Source: Dehalobacter sp. DCA (lineage in GTDB: Bacteria > Bacillota > Desulfitobacteriia > Desulfitobacteriales > Syntrophobotulaceae). From it: a stretch of DNA of 64,000 nucleotides. Numbering within the stretch: the first letter of the stretch is position 1; every line of letters begins with the position of its first letter. A program made the translations under genes and the position numbers. Below the pieces are notes generated by a model. The model was not told the DNA's origin. It made no database searches and saw nothing but the letters and a program-made list of their open reading frames with translations. Positions 50,990-60,425 of this stretch are shown here, piece after piece. Where the stretch lies: positions 2,127,001 to 2,191,000 of the forward strand of contig NC_018866.1 of the NCBI RefSeq assembly GCF_000305775.1, given 5' to 3'.

Positions 50990-52288
50990 TCAGACTTCAG
51001 ACGCTATTCTCCTGGCTCTTTTTTCTGCTTCGCGGCAGATTTTCTGCTCGTCAAGTGTCAGCAGTCTCCCGTCTTCCATCAGGATCTTTCCGTCGACGAT
51101 TGCCGTTCTGACATCCCCGCCCCTGGCACAGTAAACCAGATGCGAAGGTATCGAGAACCTCGGATAGAAATGCGGCTGATCAAAGTCAATCGAAATTATA
51201 TCAGCTTTATAGCCGGGCTGAAGTTTGCCTAGATCCTTCAGTCCTGCCACGGTTGCCCCTCCGGTCGTCGCCATTCTCAGAACTTCATAGGCTTTGAGGT
51301 CTTCAGGGGAGCCAACCAGTTTTTGCTGGAAGGAAGCCGAACGCATTTCCCCAAACATATCAAGATCATTATTGCTGGAAGTACCGTCTGTTCCAAGTCC
51401 GACAGTAATTCCCCGCTTAAGCATTTCCGGAATCCGTGCTGTTCCGCTGCTCAGTTTCATATTGCTTTCCGGGTTATGGGCAACCCCTACGTTATACTTT
51501 TTAAGTATATCCAGTTCGGCATCATTCAGGTAAACACAGTGGGCAGCAATCATTTGTCCTCCCAATATACCCTGTTGTTCCAGCCAGCAGAGCGGCGTTG
51601 TTCCATATCTCTCCCTGATCGTAACGAGTTCGGATTGTGTCTCCGCGAGATGGATATGGATGCCGGTCCCTAACCTATCGGCCTCCTGTTTTACAGTCAG
51701 CAAAAATTCTCCTGAACAGGTATACGGGGCATGCGGGCCAAACATAATCTTAATTCGTCCGTCCCCGGCGTTATGATATTTCCGGAATAATTCAATATTT
51801 TCCTGCAGTGATCTGTTTCCAGCTTCTTTATTGTGCTCAATCATGCCGCGGGACAGCAGTGCCCTGGTCCCTGATTCCAAAACTGCCCTGGCCGTTTCTT
51901 CTTCACTGATATACATATCCGTCATGGTCGTCGTGCCGGAACGGAGCATCTCACAAAGAGCAAGCGAACTCCCCCAGTAGATATCTTCCGGTGTCATTTT
52001 ATCTTCAAAAGGCCAGACCTTTTCCTGCAGCCAGGGCATAAGCGGCATATCATCGGCATAGCCGCGCAGCAGCGTCATTGCAGCATGCGTGTGCGTGTTA
52101 ATAAGTCCGGGCATCACAACATGATTTGTTAAATTCAGGACTCTGTCCGGATTAAAACCCGCCGGGGCTGTTCCTCTCTCCCCGACAGAAACAATCCGGT
52201 CCCCGTCTATCGCAATTTCTCCCTGCGGATAGAAATCCTGCGCATCGGTCATCGGCAAAATCATCGCTCTGATTAGATACCTGGACAT
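50990..52288 (-). CDS. mtaD: 5-methylthioadenosine/S-adenosylhomocysteine deaminase
   Basis: Amidohydrolase that deaminates methylthioadenosine and adenosylhomocysteine to the inosine forms. The 432-residue barrel has metal ligands in GLINTHTHAAMTL (His-x-His), HIHLAETQSE and MIAAHCVYL, and the catalytic Asp in GLGTDGTSSNND. The C-terminal segment KADIISIDFDQPHFYP is typical. It lies 114 bp downstream of mtnA, with a terminator between. Other deaminases of this family (atrazine-type) are less likely in this gene context. Confidence 0.9.
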   Translation of the reverse strand: MSRYLIRAMILPMTDAQDFYPQGEIAIDGDRIVSVGERGTAPAGFNPDRVLNLTNHVVMPGLINTHTHAAMTLLRGYADDMPLMPWLQEKVWPFEDKMTPEDIYWGSSLALCEMLRSGTTTMTDMYISEEETARAVLESGTRALLSRGMIEHNKEAGNRSLQENIELFRKYHNAGDGRIKIMFGPHAPYTCSGEFLLTVKQEADRLGTGIHIHLAETQSELVTIRERYGTTPLCWLEQQGILGGQMIAAHCVYLNDAELDILKKYNVGVAHNPESNMKLSSGTARIPEMLKRGITVGLGTDGTSSNNDLDMFGEMRSASFQQKLVGSPEDLKAYEVLRMATTGGATVAGLKDLGKLQPGYKADIISIDFDQPHFYPRFSIPSHLVYCARGGDVRTAIVDGKILMEDGRLLTLDEQKICREAEKRARRIASEV

Positions 52289-52336
52289 TGTTTGTTACCT
52301 TCTTTCTCTTCTATATCATTTGACTCCTGTTTGCAG

Positions 52337-52381
52337 AAAAAAACGGCTTAAATGAACCTGTACAAAAATCCATTTGAGCCG
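52337..52381 (-). terminator. Terminator after mtnA
   Basis: CGGCTCAAATG pairs with CATTTAAGCCG around a 16-nt loop (one mismatch), followed by TTTTTTT on the minus strand. It lies 21 bp after the mtnA stop and separates mtnP-mtnA from mtaD. Confidence 0.85.
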
Positions 52382-52401
52382 AATGTTTTTTCTATTTTGT
52401 A

Positions 52402-53436
52402 TTATCTTACTAGCATCTTCACCATATTTACAGAGTAGGGCGGGGATATGATCCCTTTTTCCGTAATAATCCCGGTAATATATTTTGCCGACGTAATATC
52501 AAAAGCAGGATTGTACACACTGACTTCATCGGGAACAATCCGTACATCCATGATTTTTCGAACTTCCTGATCGTCCCGCTCTTCCACAGGGATGTCGTCC
52601 CCGCCAGATATTTTCAAATCAATGGACGTTGTCGGTGCCGCCACATAAAACGGAATTTGATGAGCAGCAGCCAGCACGGCCAGCGAATAGGTTCCGATCT
52701 TGTTGGCCGTATCGCCGTTGGCGGCGATACGGTCCGCCCCTACGATAACCATATCGACTTTCCCCTGCTGCATCAGATAGCCGGCCATATTATCCGTAAT
52801 CAACGTCAACGGGATCTGATCCTGAAGGAGCTCCCAGGCCGTTAATCTGGCCCCCTGTAAAAGGGGTCTCGTTTCGCCTGCAAAGACATGGATCTTTTTC
52901 CCGGATTCATGTGCAGTCCTAATAATCCCCAGGGCTGTCCCAAATTCAACCGTAGCAAGACTGCCTGTATTGCAGTGCGTCAGAATATTTGCTTTTTCCG
53001 GAATCAGCGTGTTGCCGTATTCCCCAATACGTTTGTTCATTCTGCGGTCATCTTCGGCAATTTCATTCGCTTCATTAATTAAAGCTGCCCGAATATTTCC
53101 GATATCATTCATATTCAAAAATTCTCTGAATTTATCTTCCATTTTTCTAAGTGCCCAAAAAAGGTTTACAGCAGTTGGACGTGTTCCTTCCAAAACGGTC
53201 CGAACCTCATCCATATAGTCTTTAAAGTCTTCACCGCTTCCGCGGTATTCGGCAGCCCCCAGCGCAAAGCCGTAGGCTGCAGCCGCCCCGATTGCTGGAG
53301 CTCCGCGAACTTCCATATTCTTTATTGCCTCTGCCATTTCTTTGTAAGAATGTATTTCGCGGTATTGTTCGACAAACGGCAATTTCGTCTGATCGAGTAT
53401 CAACAAATGATCTCCCTGCCATTGAAGCGCTTTCAC
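52402..53436 (-). CDS. mtnA: Methylthioribose-1-phosphate isomerase
   Basis: Converts methylthioribose-1-phosphate to methylthioribulose-1-phosphate in methionine salvage. The 344 residues have the eIF2B-like fold with MEVRGAPAIGAAAAYGFALG, LTHCNTGSLATV (catalytic Cys), and IVGADRIAANGDTANKIGTY (catalytic Asp). Translation starts at GTG 53436. It is downstream of mtnP by 44 bp. No further salvage genes (mtnB-D, K) are in the window, so the fate of the product is open. Confidence 0.95.
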   Translation of the reverse strand: MKALQWQGDHLLILDQTKLPFVEQYREIHSYKEMAEAIKNMEVRGAPAIGAAAAYGFALGAAEYRGSGEDFKDYMDEVRTVLEGTRPTAVNLFWALRKMEDKFREFLNMNDIGNIRAALINEANEIAEDDRRMNKRIGEYGNTLIPEKANILTHCNTGSLATVEFGTALGIIRTAHESGKKIHVFAGETRPLLQGARLTAWELLQDQIPLTLITDNMAGYLMQQGKVDMVIVGADRIAANGDTANKIGTYSLAVLAAAHQIPFYVAAPTTSIDLKISGGDDIPVEERDDQEVRKIMDVRIVPDEVSVYNPAFDITSAKYITGIITEKGIISPPYSVNMVKMLVR

Positions 53437-53479
53437 ACGATTTCCGCCTTTCTTAAGAAAACTTGGCTGGTGTCAACCT

Positions 53480-54262
53480 TTAAAATAAGCCTGCTTCTTT
53501 GCTTCCGGTAGTACAGTAACACCGCTGGTCATGATCCATGATCTTACAGGTGCTTTCCACCAATGCTGCCACAGTTTTGCTCAACAAGTCCATAGTAGCG
53601 ATTACTTCGGCATGTGTCAATGGGTCTTTTTTAATACCCGCAGCCTGATTGGTTACGAGGGCCATGGTCGCATAGCACATTCCAAGTTCCCTGGCCAATA
53701 CCACTTCCGGAACTCCGGTCATTCCTACCAGGTGCCCGCCCAGCATCCGGAACATGTTTATTTCCGCCGGAGTTTCAAAACGGGGACCTTCGGTACAGAC
53801 ATAGACCCCGCCGTTTTTCACGTTTAAGTCAGATCTTGCTGCACCTTCTATGATATGATTACGCACATCGGGACAGTAAGGTTCCGAAACATCGACATGC
53901 AAAACCCCCTGTTCCCCATCCTCAAAAAAAGTCGCCGCGCGGCTTTTCGTAAAATCGAGAAACTGATCCGGCAAGACAATATCACCGATTCGATAAGCTT
54001 CAGATATGGAACCTACTGCACCTGTCGCCAAAATTTTTTTCACGCCTATTTTTTTGAGGGCCCAGATATTGGCCCGGTAATTAATCAGGTGAGGCGGGCA
54101 GGTATGCTTTGCACCATGTCTTTTTAAAAACACCATTCCAATCCCGCCGATGAACCCTTCAGCCAGCTGAACAGAACCATACGGCGTTTCAACTGTCTTC
54201 TCGGTCCTATCGTCAAGCGCCAGATTTTCAATTCCGGTGCCGCCAATCAGTGCAAAATCCAA
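53480..54262 (-). CDS. mtnP: S-methyl-5'-thioadenosine phosphorylase
   Basis: Phosphorolysis of methylthioadenosine to adenine and methylthioribose-1-phosphate, the substrate of the mtnA product. The 260 residues contain the family motifs FLKRHGAKHTCPPHLINYRA, ILATGAVGSISEAYRIGDIV, CTEGPRFETPAEI and VGMTGVPEVVLARELGMCYA. GAGGAGG lies 7 nt before TTG 54262. It starts right after ftsY, so ftsY, mtnP and mtnA may be one transcript. A purine nucleoside phosphorylase is an alternative, but mtnA next door supports MTA. Confidence 0.93.
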   Translation of the reverse strand: MDFALIGGTGIENLALDDRTEKTVETPYGSVQLAEGFIGGIGMVFLKRHGAKHTCPPHLINYRANIWALKKIGVKKILATGAVGSISEAYRIGDIVLPDQFLDFTKSRAATFFEDGEQGVLHVDVSEPYCPDVRNHIIEGAARSDLNVKNGGVYVCTEGPRFETPAEINMFRMLGGHLVGMTGVPEVVLARELGMCYATMALVTNQAAGIKKDPLTHAEVIATMDLLSKTVAALVESTCKIMDHDQRCYCTTGSKEAGLF

Positions 54263-54264
54263 GA

Positions 54265-55191
54265 CTATTCCTCCTCAGAACGGTCAAACAAGGCCCGGGC
54301 AAATTCCCTCGGTTCAAAAGGCCTTAAATCTTCTGCCCCTTCACCGATTCCAATCAATTTTACCGGGATATCCGCTTCATTGCGGATCCCCAGGATTACG
54401 CCGCCTTTAGCTGTACCGTCCAGCTTGGTGAGTATGATCCCTGTCACATCGACTGCTTCCTTGAACAGTTTCACCTGCTGGATGGCGTTCTGTCCGGTCG
54501 TTGCATCGAGTACCAGCAGCACCTCGTGCGGGGCATCCGGAACTTCGCGCTCGACCACCTTTTTGATCTTGGTCAATTCTTTCATCAGATTCACTTTATT
54601 GTGCAGTCTTCCGGCAGTATCGATCAAGAGGACATCTGCATTCCGGGATCTTGCCGCATGAAGCGCATCGAAAGCCACCGCAGCAGGATCAGCCCCCTCC
54701 GACTGTTTGATGACCTCTGTCCCGGACCGTTCTCCCCATACTTCCAATTGCTCGATCGCTGCTGCTCGGAAAGTATCCCCTGCCGCCAGCAAAACATTTT
54801 TGCCCTGGCCCTGCAGATTTTTGGCCAGCTTGCCAATCGTGGTCGTTTTTCCTACACCGTTGACACCAACGATCAGATAGACGGTGGGCTTGGAATCTGC
54901 AAAAGACAAGGGAATCTCTTCACCCAATAGCGCAGTAATATGTTCTTGCAGTACATCCCTCAGCTCGGAGCGGTCGTTAATTTTTTGTTCTTTGACGGAT
55001 GCACGCAGCATTCCAACCAATTTCAGTGTTGTATTGACACCTACATCTGATTGAAGTAGAATCTCTTCCAATTCTTCATAAAGATCTTCATCAATTTTGC
55101 CTGAGCCGGTAAAGAGCTGTTCAACTTTGCCGACAAAACCTTCTCTGGTTTTGGTCAAGCGCTCTTTAAGTCTGGAAAATATTCCTGCCAC
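54265..55191 (-). CDS. ftsY: Signal recognition particle receptor FtsY
   Basis: Membrane-associated GTPase that receives SRP-ribosome complexes. The 308 residues form an N domain with the start AGIFSRLKERLTKTREG and the G domain: GVNGVGKTTTIGKLA (about 112), DTAGRLHNKVNL, TKLDGTAKGGVIL and GIGEGAEDLRPF. It lacks the long acidic A domain of E. coli, as in most Gram-positives. GGAG before GTG 55191 defines the start better than the upstream frame to 55239. It follows smc, with a 471-bp repeat-rich gap between. Confidence 0.97.
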   Translation of the reverse strand: MAGIFSRLKERLTKTREGFVGKVEQLFTGSGKIDEDLYEELEEILLQSDVGVNTTLKLVGMLRASVKEQKINDRSELRDVLQEHITALLGEEIPLSFADSKPTVYLIVGVNGVGKTTTIGKLAKNLQGQGKNVLLAAGDTFRAAAIEQLEVWGERSGTEVIKQSEGADPAAVAFDALHAARSRNADVLLIDTAGRLHNKVNLMKELTKIKKVVEREVPDAPHEVLLVLDATTGQNAIQQVKLFKEAVDVTGIILTKLDGTAKGGVILGIRNEADIPVKLIGIGEGAEDLRPFEPREFARALFDRSEEE

Positions 55192-55306
55192 TTCATCTTC
55201 TCCTATCAAAGCAATATTGCACAACAAAAATTCTACCATATTCGGCTACTTCAAACAACTTCATATCCTTCTAAGGAGGCCTTATTACACAGAACCATCT
55301 GGGCAA

Positions 55307-55411
55307 GTCTGAGGGCCACAATACCGCTTTTCGGCCGTTGTGCCATCCATGGCACAAAAGGCCGCGCTACGCTATCCTGCTCCGCTCACAGCGGAACTGT
55401 GGCCCCCAGAC
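55307..55411. repeat. Palindromic covarying repeat, copy D
   Basis: A 105-bp palindrome. Read on the minus strand it runs GTCTGGGGGCCACAGTTCC ... GGTATTGTGGCCCTCAGAC. The inner AGCGGAGCAGGATAGCG differs somewhat from the others, and the hairpin is TTGTGCC/GGCACAA. Arms match those of copy C in the GCCACAGTTCC part. It is in the ftsY-smc gap, 110 bp from copy E. Confidence 0.9.
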
Positions 55412-55520
55412 TGATCATAGGTCTATTCAAGCATGTCTGCAACCAGAATTTAGGACGTTTTACTAGTTCAGCGACTCCAAAGCAACATTAGCTTCAAAAG
55501 AACCACTAACTCCAAATTAA

Positions 55521-55627
55521 GTCTCCGTGATGGATAGCCAGCGTCAAGCGGAGCATGGAGTGCGGAGCGCGGCTGTTTGCGCCACGGAGGGCGCAATCTG
55601 CCGAAAGCGGCTATCCATCATGGAGAC
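55521..55627. repeat. Palindromic covarying repeat, copy E
   Basis: A 107-bp palindrome with arms GTCTCCGTGATGGATAGCC and GGCTATCCATCATGGAGAC (one mismatch). The core is AAGCGGAGCATGGAGTGCGG, followed by a hairpin TGCGCC/GGCGCA, a compensated variant of the TGTGCC/GGCACA in other copies. The rest of the gap between ftsY and smc (55192-55661) holds copy D and otherwise nothing recognisable. Confidence 0.92.
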
Positions 55628-55661
55628 TAACCCAAGCAAAGCTAATTGTACAAAGCTAATT

Positions 55662-58600
55662 TTAAATCGCCGGTGCTTCCAGTCTGTCTTCAAGCTCAAC
55701 AGTCAGCAGCTTCGATACGCCTGATTCTTCCATAGTGATTCCATACAGCCTGTCCGCGGATTCCATGGTTCCCCTGCGGTGCGAAATAATAATAAACTGC
55801 GTATGTTTGGATAGTTTGCGCAGATACTGCACAAATCTTTTGACGTTGACTTCATCCAGGGCCGCCTCAATCTCATCCAGGAGGCAAAACGGACTCGGTT
55901 TGACTTTCAGGAACGCAAACAGCAAGGCAATCGCCGTAAAGGACCTCTCCCCGCCTGACAGAAGCGACAGGAGCTGTGCCCTTTTGCCCGGGGGCTGGGC
56001 CATGATCCTGACTCCGGTCTCCAGAAGATTGTCCGGATCATCCAGTAACAGTTCAGCTTGTCCGCCGTTGAAAAGCTGTTTAAATACTTCTTTGAACGCT
56101 TCATTGACGGCCGTAAAGCCTTCCTGAAAACGTTCGATCATGCTCTTGTCTAGTTCCCCGATCAACTCCTGAAGTGTCCTTCCAGCCTCATCCAGATCAT
56201 TTTTCTGGGTGGACAGGAATTCAAATCTTTTCAGCGTTTCCGGGTATTCCTCAAGGGCTGTATAATTTACGGGCCCAAGTTCTTCGATTTTTTGTTTGTA
56301 AAAAGCAATCTTCTCCTGTAAAGAGTCTTTCTTTTCAGGCGAAAGATAGCCTAACGCGTCTTTCCAAGCCAAGTGGTATTCTTCCTGAAGGCGGTCATTT
56401 CCGGATTCCCATTCACCCTGCCAGCGGGCAATTCGGAGCTCATTTTGATGAATCTGCTGTTCCATGTCCCTGGCCTGACTCCGCAGCATCTGAATATCCT
56501 GTTCCTGCTTGAGATTATTCGCTGAGAAAGATTCTTTTTCCCTGCGCAGTTCGATAAGCTTGAATTTCTGGGCATTTATTTGAACTGTGTATTCCCGAAC
56601 ACTATCTTCCTGTTGTTCCTTGCCGGAATACAGTTCCTGCTCAGCCTGTTGAAGCCCCACGATCTCCTTGTTTTTTTCTGCGATCAGGTCCTTATTAACC
56701 AGAATCCGCTCATTTTCCTCAGTGATCTGCTGAATGATCTGGTTAAACTCCTGCTCCGATCTGGCAGCCTCAACTTTGGCCGCAGTAATTTTTTCCGAGA
56801 TTTCCTGCGCCTCTGAAGTTTTTTCTTTCAGCAGTTGTTCCTGTTCGGTCTGCTCTGACTGCAGAGCCAGAATCTTCTGTTCTGTTTCGTTCAGTAAGTG
56901 TCTGGTTTCTTCATATTTGACAGCAAATGCTGTCAGCTCACTGCGGACTTCATCCAGTTCATACCGGATGACCCGGAAATCCTGTTCCAGTCGGTTCATT
57001 CTTTCCTCGTGGTGTTTGCTGTCCACATCGATGATATCTTTAGCCCCATTAATTTTCAGCAATTCCATATCAATGGTTTCTTTCGCTTCCCCGAGGCCTT
57101 CCATTTCTTTCTTTATGGCAGTGTATCGCTGCTTCTTTTCTTCCAGTTCGGCCTGCATGTCCTTAGTCTTCAAAGACAGTTCTTCAATTTCTCTTGCTCT
57201 GCTTAAGAGGCCGCTGCTTTGAGATCTCGTGCTTCCGCCGGTAAGCGACCCACCGATGTTGACCTGGTCACCCAAGAGCGTCACTACCCTGACCCGGTAT
57301 TGGTTAGCTTTAGCCAGCTCAATCGCAGAATCCAGATCGTCTGCAACCAGAATTCTTCCAAGCAGCGACTCCATAATATCTTTAAAACGCGGCTCAAACT
57401 TGACCAGATCAACTGCCAGACCCTGAAAACCGTGATGCCGTCTTGTTTTGTCATCAAGTGACTGCCTCGTTCCGCGGATTGCATCCAAAGGCAGGAAAGT
57501 GGCCCGGCCACTGTTCGTCTTTTTCAAGTATTCAATACATTTTTTCCCGTCCTCGGTCTTTTCCACAATAATGTTCTGCAGGGAACTCCCCAAAGCGGTT
57601 TCCACTGCAAGCTCATATTTGGCCTCTACTTCGATATTGTCGGCCACTGTACCGAATATAGTCTCACAGGTAATTTGGCCTTTCCGGTAAGCCAGAACCG
57701 TCTCCTTGACGCCCCTGTTATACCCCTCCAGACTGTCCTGGAGTGTATGGAGGGCATGAAGTCTCGCCCCGGTCTGGTCAATTTTACGTTGAAGCTCCGA
57801 GTACGCAGTCTCAGCATTTTGTTGTTCCAGCCTGTTGTTTTGGATCGTCTTCCTGATATTTTCTATTTTTCCCAGAAGTTCGATCTCTCTGGCTTCCAGT
57901 TTTTGTTTTTCCTCGATTTGGGCAGTAACCTCCTGAAGCACAGATTCCTTCTCTGCTTCTTTGGCTTTGATGTTTCGGGTATATTGTTTCTCTTGCTGAA
58001 GAAGAGCTTCTTTCTTTTGATTAATTTCAGCAATTTCACTAGCCAGTTTGCTCTTGTTGGAGAGTTCTTCAAAGATTTCCGTTTTCAGCTCTTCCAGACG
58101 CGCTTCCCCGCTTAATTTCCGAAGCTCTTCCAGCTGTTGTTCTTTCTCTTTTAAATCCCTAGCTGCATTTTGGAGAATCTCCTGCAGAAGTGTTTGCTTT
58201 GCAGCAAGGTTTTCTTTTTTTTCAACGGATGCGGCCAGCGTTTCCTGTGTGGCCGCCAGTTCTTTTTGCAGGCGCCCAAATTGTTCCTGGATATAGCCGC
58301 TTCTCTCGGAAAGCAGGGACAATTCGTGTTCTGCTTCGTTCATTTTATTTTCGAGAGCGTATATTTCCCCCTGCAGGTCTTGAACACGCTGCTCCAATTG
58401 GTTCAGTTCGTACCTGCCGCGTACGCTTAGGTTTTCTTCTTCATTGACCCTCGTTGTCAGCGCCGTAAATTCCTGACGCAGCGTCTCTTCGGAGGTCTGG
58501 GCATTGGTCAGCTTACTGTGTATATCAGAAAGTTCATTAACGATTAAATTAATCTCGAGCTTTTCCAGCCCTGAGATTAATTCCTTGCTTGTTCTGGCTG

Positions 58601-59258
58601 TGTCGGCCTGTTCGGCTAACGGCTCGATTCTAGCTTCGACTTCGGCAATAATATCGCTGAGACGATCGACATTTTGCCGGGTATCCTCAAGTTTTCTCAA
58701 AGCTTCTCTCTTGCGCAGGCGGAACTTACTGATGCCGGCGACTTCTTCGATCAGGAGACGCCTTTCATCAGATTTCAGATTCAGAATCTCTTCAATCCTG
58801 CCCTGTCCGATAATTGAAAATCCTTCTTTTCCCGAGCCGGTATCAAGGAAAAGTTCCTGAATATCTTTTAACCTGCAAGGCGTCCGGTTGATAAAATACT
58901 GCCCTTCTCCATCCCGGTAAACCCGGCGGGTAATGACAACTTCCTCATAATCCAGCGGAAAGAGACCTGAAGCATTATCAAAGAGCAGAGATACTTCCGC
59001 CATCCCTACAGGCCTGCGGGACAAACTTCCGGCAAAGATGACATCTTCCATTTTGCTTCCGCGGAGACTCTTGGCACTTTGTTCACCAAGCACCCAGCGT
59101 ACAGCATCGGCGACGTTGCTCTTGCCGCTGCCGTTTGGTCCGATAATGACGCTCATGCCCGGCTGCAGGTCAATTTTTGTTTTATCTGCAAAAGACTTAA
59201 ATCCCTGAATATGAATCGATTTGAGAAATAATTCCGCGTCCATTCCAGGTATCACCAA
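55662..59258 (-). CDS. smc: Chromosome partition protein SMC
   Basis: Condensin ATPase that organises and segregates the chromosome with ScpAB. The 1198 residues show Walker A GPNGSGKSN near 38 and a first coiled coil (about 170-500). The hinge follows (about 520-650, with ALGSSLQNIIVE and GGSLTGG), then a second coiled coil, the signature LLSGGERSFTAIALLFA and Walker B FCLLDEIEAALDE. Translation probably starts at TTG 59258: GGGAGG lies 6 nt before it and overlaps the end of rnc. The next Met is five codons in. It follows rnc directly, the order rnc-smc-ftsY of Firmicutes. Confidence 0.98.
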   Translation of the reverse strand: MVIPGMDAELFLKSIHIQGFKSFADKTKIDLQPGMSVIIGPNGSGKSNVADAVRWVLGEQSAKSLRGSKMEDVIFAGSLSRRPVGMAEVSLLFDNASGLFPLDYEEVVITRRVYRDGEGQYFINRTPCRLKDIQELFLDTGSGKEGFSIIGQGRIEEILNLKSDERRLLIEEVAGISKFRLRKREALRKLEDTRQNVDRLSDIIAEVEARIEPLAEQADTARTSKELISGLEKLEINLIVNELSDIHSKLTNAQTSEETLRQEFTALTTRVNEEENLSVRGRYELNQLEQRVQDLQGEIYALENKMNEAEHELSLLSERSGYIQEQFGRLQKELAATQETLAASVEKKENLAAKQTLLQEILQNAARDLKEKEQQLEELRKLSGEARLEELKTEIFEELSNKSKLASEIAEINQKKEALLQQEKQYTRNIKAKEAEKESVLQEVTAQIEEKQKLEAREIELLGKIENIRKTIQNNRLEQQNAETAYSELQRKIDQTGARLHALHTLQDSLEGYNRGVKETVLAYRKGQITCETIFGTVADNIEVEAKYELAVETALGSSLQNIIVEKTEDGKKCIEYLKKTNSGRATFLPLDAIRGTRQSLDDKTRRHHGFQGLAVDLVKFEPRFKDIMESLLGRILVADDLDSAIELAKANQYRVRVVTLLGDQVNIGGSLTGGSTRSQSSGLLSRAREIEELSLKTKDMQAELEEKKQRYTAIKKEMEGLGEAKETIDMELLKINGAKDIIDVDSKHHEERMNRLEQDFRVIRYELDEVRSELTAFAVKYEETRHLLNETEQKILALQSEQTEQEQLLKEKTSEAQEISEKITAAKVEAARSEQEFNQIIQQITEENERILVNKDLIAEKNKEIVGLQQAEQELYSGKEQQEDSVREYTVQINAQKFKLIELRREKESFSANNLKQEQDIQMLRSQARDMEQQIHQNELRIARWQGEWESGNDRLQEEYHLAWKDALGYLSPEKKDSLQEKIAFYKQKIEELGPVNYTALEEYPETLKRFEFLSTQKNDLDEAGRTLQELIGELDKSMIERFQEGFTAVNEAFKEVFKQLFNGGQAELLLDDPDNLLETGVRIMAQPPGKRAQLLSLLSGGERSFTAIALLFAFLKVKPSPFCLLDEIEAALDEVNVKRFVQYLRKLSKHTQFIIISHRRGTMESADRLYGITMEESGVSKLLTVELEDRLEAPAI

Positions 59259-59259
59259 T

Positions 59260-60006
59260 TTATACCTCCCATGCTTTCAGCGCAAAATGGGCTGCCTGCT
59301 GCTCTGCTTCTTTTTTGGTCTTACCGATTCCTTTTCCCTGCAGTTCACCATGAAGATAGACCCCTGCAGTAAACCGCTTATCGTGGTCGGGTCCTGTCTC
59401 TTCAATGATCCTGTAGCAAACCTCATATTCCTTCTTTTGCGCTTTTTCCTGAAGCATGGTTTTGAAATCTCCATAATTTCCTTCGTTAAGTTCCAGAATC
59501 TCCGGAACAAGCATGTCGAGTATGAATTTACGAACTTTTTCAAAGCCATACTGCAAATAAATCGCTCCAATGACTGCCTCCAGCGCATCGGCAATGATGG
59601 ACGGCCTGTCCCTGCCACCAGAGGATTGTTCCCCTTTACCCAGAAAGAGCGCCTGGCCCAAGTTAATACTGCGGGCTTTTCTAGCCAGCGTCGTTTCATT
59701 GACGACTGCAGCCCTCATTTTGGTAAGTTCACCTTCAGGCTTATCCGGATAGTTCTGATAGAGATACTCGCCAATGATAAAATCCAAAACGGCATCGCCT
59801 AGAAACTCCAGCCGCTGATTATTCTCCAACCCGCTGTTGGGATTTTCAAAAGTAAAAGAAGGATGCGTCAGCGCTGTAAAAATCAGTTCGCTTTGCAGGT
59901 TTTCCAACCCTAACTGGCTGATAAAGGATTCAACTTCTCCCGTTTGTTCAAGGTATTTATTCCGGGAGCTCTTATGGAAATACGCGCGGCGGTTTCTTTT
60001 GGCCAT
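59260..60006 (-). CDS. rnc: Ribonuclease III
   Basis: Cuts double-stranded RNA in rRNA and mRNA processing. The 248 residues have the nuclease domain with QRLEFLGDAVLDF (acidic metal site), a second acidic site in IIADALEAVIGAIY and ALTHPSFTFEN. The C-terminal double-stranded RNA-binding domain includes YRIIEETGPDHDKRFTAGV and GIGKTKKEAEQQAAHFAL. It lies between acpP and smc. A terminator precedes it, so smc and rnc may have their own promoter. Confidence 0.97.
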   Translation of the reverse strand: MAKRNRRAYFHKSSRNKYLEQTGEVESFISQLGLENLQSELIFTALTHPSFTFENPNSGLENNQRLEFLGDAVLDFIIGEYLYQNYPDKPEGELTKMRAAVVNETTLARKARSINLGQALFLGKGEQSSGGRDRPSIIADALEAVIGAIYLQYGFEKVRKFILDMLVPEILELNEGNYGDFKTMLQEKAQKKEYEVCYRIIEETGPDHDKRFTAGVYLHGELQGKGIGKTKKEAEQQAAHFALKAWEV

Positions 60007-60034
60007 GTATTGCTCCTTTCATCCTAAATGAGTT

Positions 60035-60064
60035 AAAAGCCCCGTAGTAGCCTAACTACGGGGC
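60035..60064 (-). terminator. Terminator after acpP
   Basis: A perfect GCCCCGTAGT/ACTACGGGGC stem with a 6-nt loop, followed by TTTTAACTC on the minus strand. It sits 14 bp after the acpP stop and 29 bp before the rnc start. Confidence 0.9.
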
Positions 60065-60077
60065 CTCGGAACTAGGC

Positions 60078-60305
60078 TTATTGGTTCTCTTGCACATACT
60101 TCACAACATCAGCAATGGACTGAATATTTTCCACCTCTTCATCGGCAATATCAAGGTTGAATTCCTCTTCAAGTGCCATGACAAGCTCAACAATGTCCAG
60201 AGAATCTGCGTTTAAAGCCTGGAAAGTCGTGGTAGGAGTAATTTCATCTTCGCCTACTCCCAGTTGATCAATAACGATTGCTTTTACCTTTTCGTATACA
60301 TCCAT
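60078..60305 (-). CDS. acpP: Acyl carrier protein
   Basis: Carries the growing fatty acyl chain on a phosphopantetheine arm. The 75 acidic residues contain the attachment site NADSLDIVELVMALEE (Ser35). The GGGGGTGG site precedes the ATG. It lies downstream of plsX, but no fabD/fabG/fabF genes are between, so those are elsewhere. It has a candidate promoter of its own and a terminator, which suggests a separate high-level transcript. Confidence 0.97.
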   Translation of the reverse strand: MDVYEKVKAIVIDQLGVGEDEITPTTTFQALNADSLDIVELVMALEEEFNLDIADEEVENIQSIADVVKYVQENQ

Positions 60306-60375
60306 TTATGCCACCCCCTCTCAGATAGTTTATTTCTTACCCTATTATTCTGAGCAGTAAAGTCTTTTATTCAGA

Positions 60376-60403
60376 ATTGTACCAGTATTTATCAATAATG
60401 CAA
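60376..60403 (-). promoter_or_regulatory. Candidate promoter of acpP
   Basis: On the minus strand, TTGCAT (60403-60398), a 16-nt spacer and TACAAT (60381-60376). It lies between plsX and acpP, about 71 nt before the acpP start. Confidence 0.5.
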
Positions 60404-60425
60404 GCAACTTTTTCATGACAGCAGT

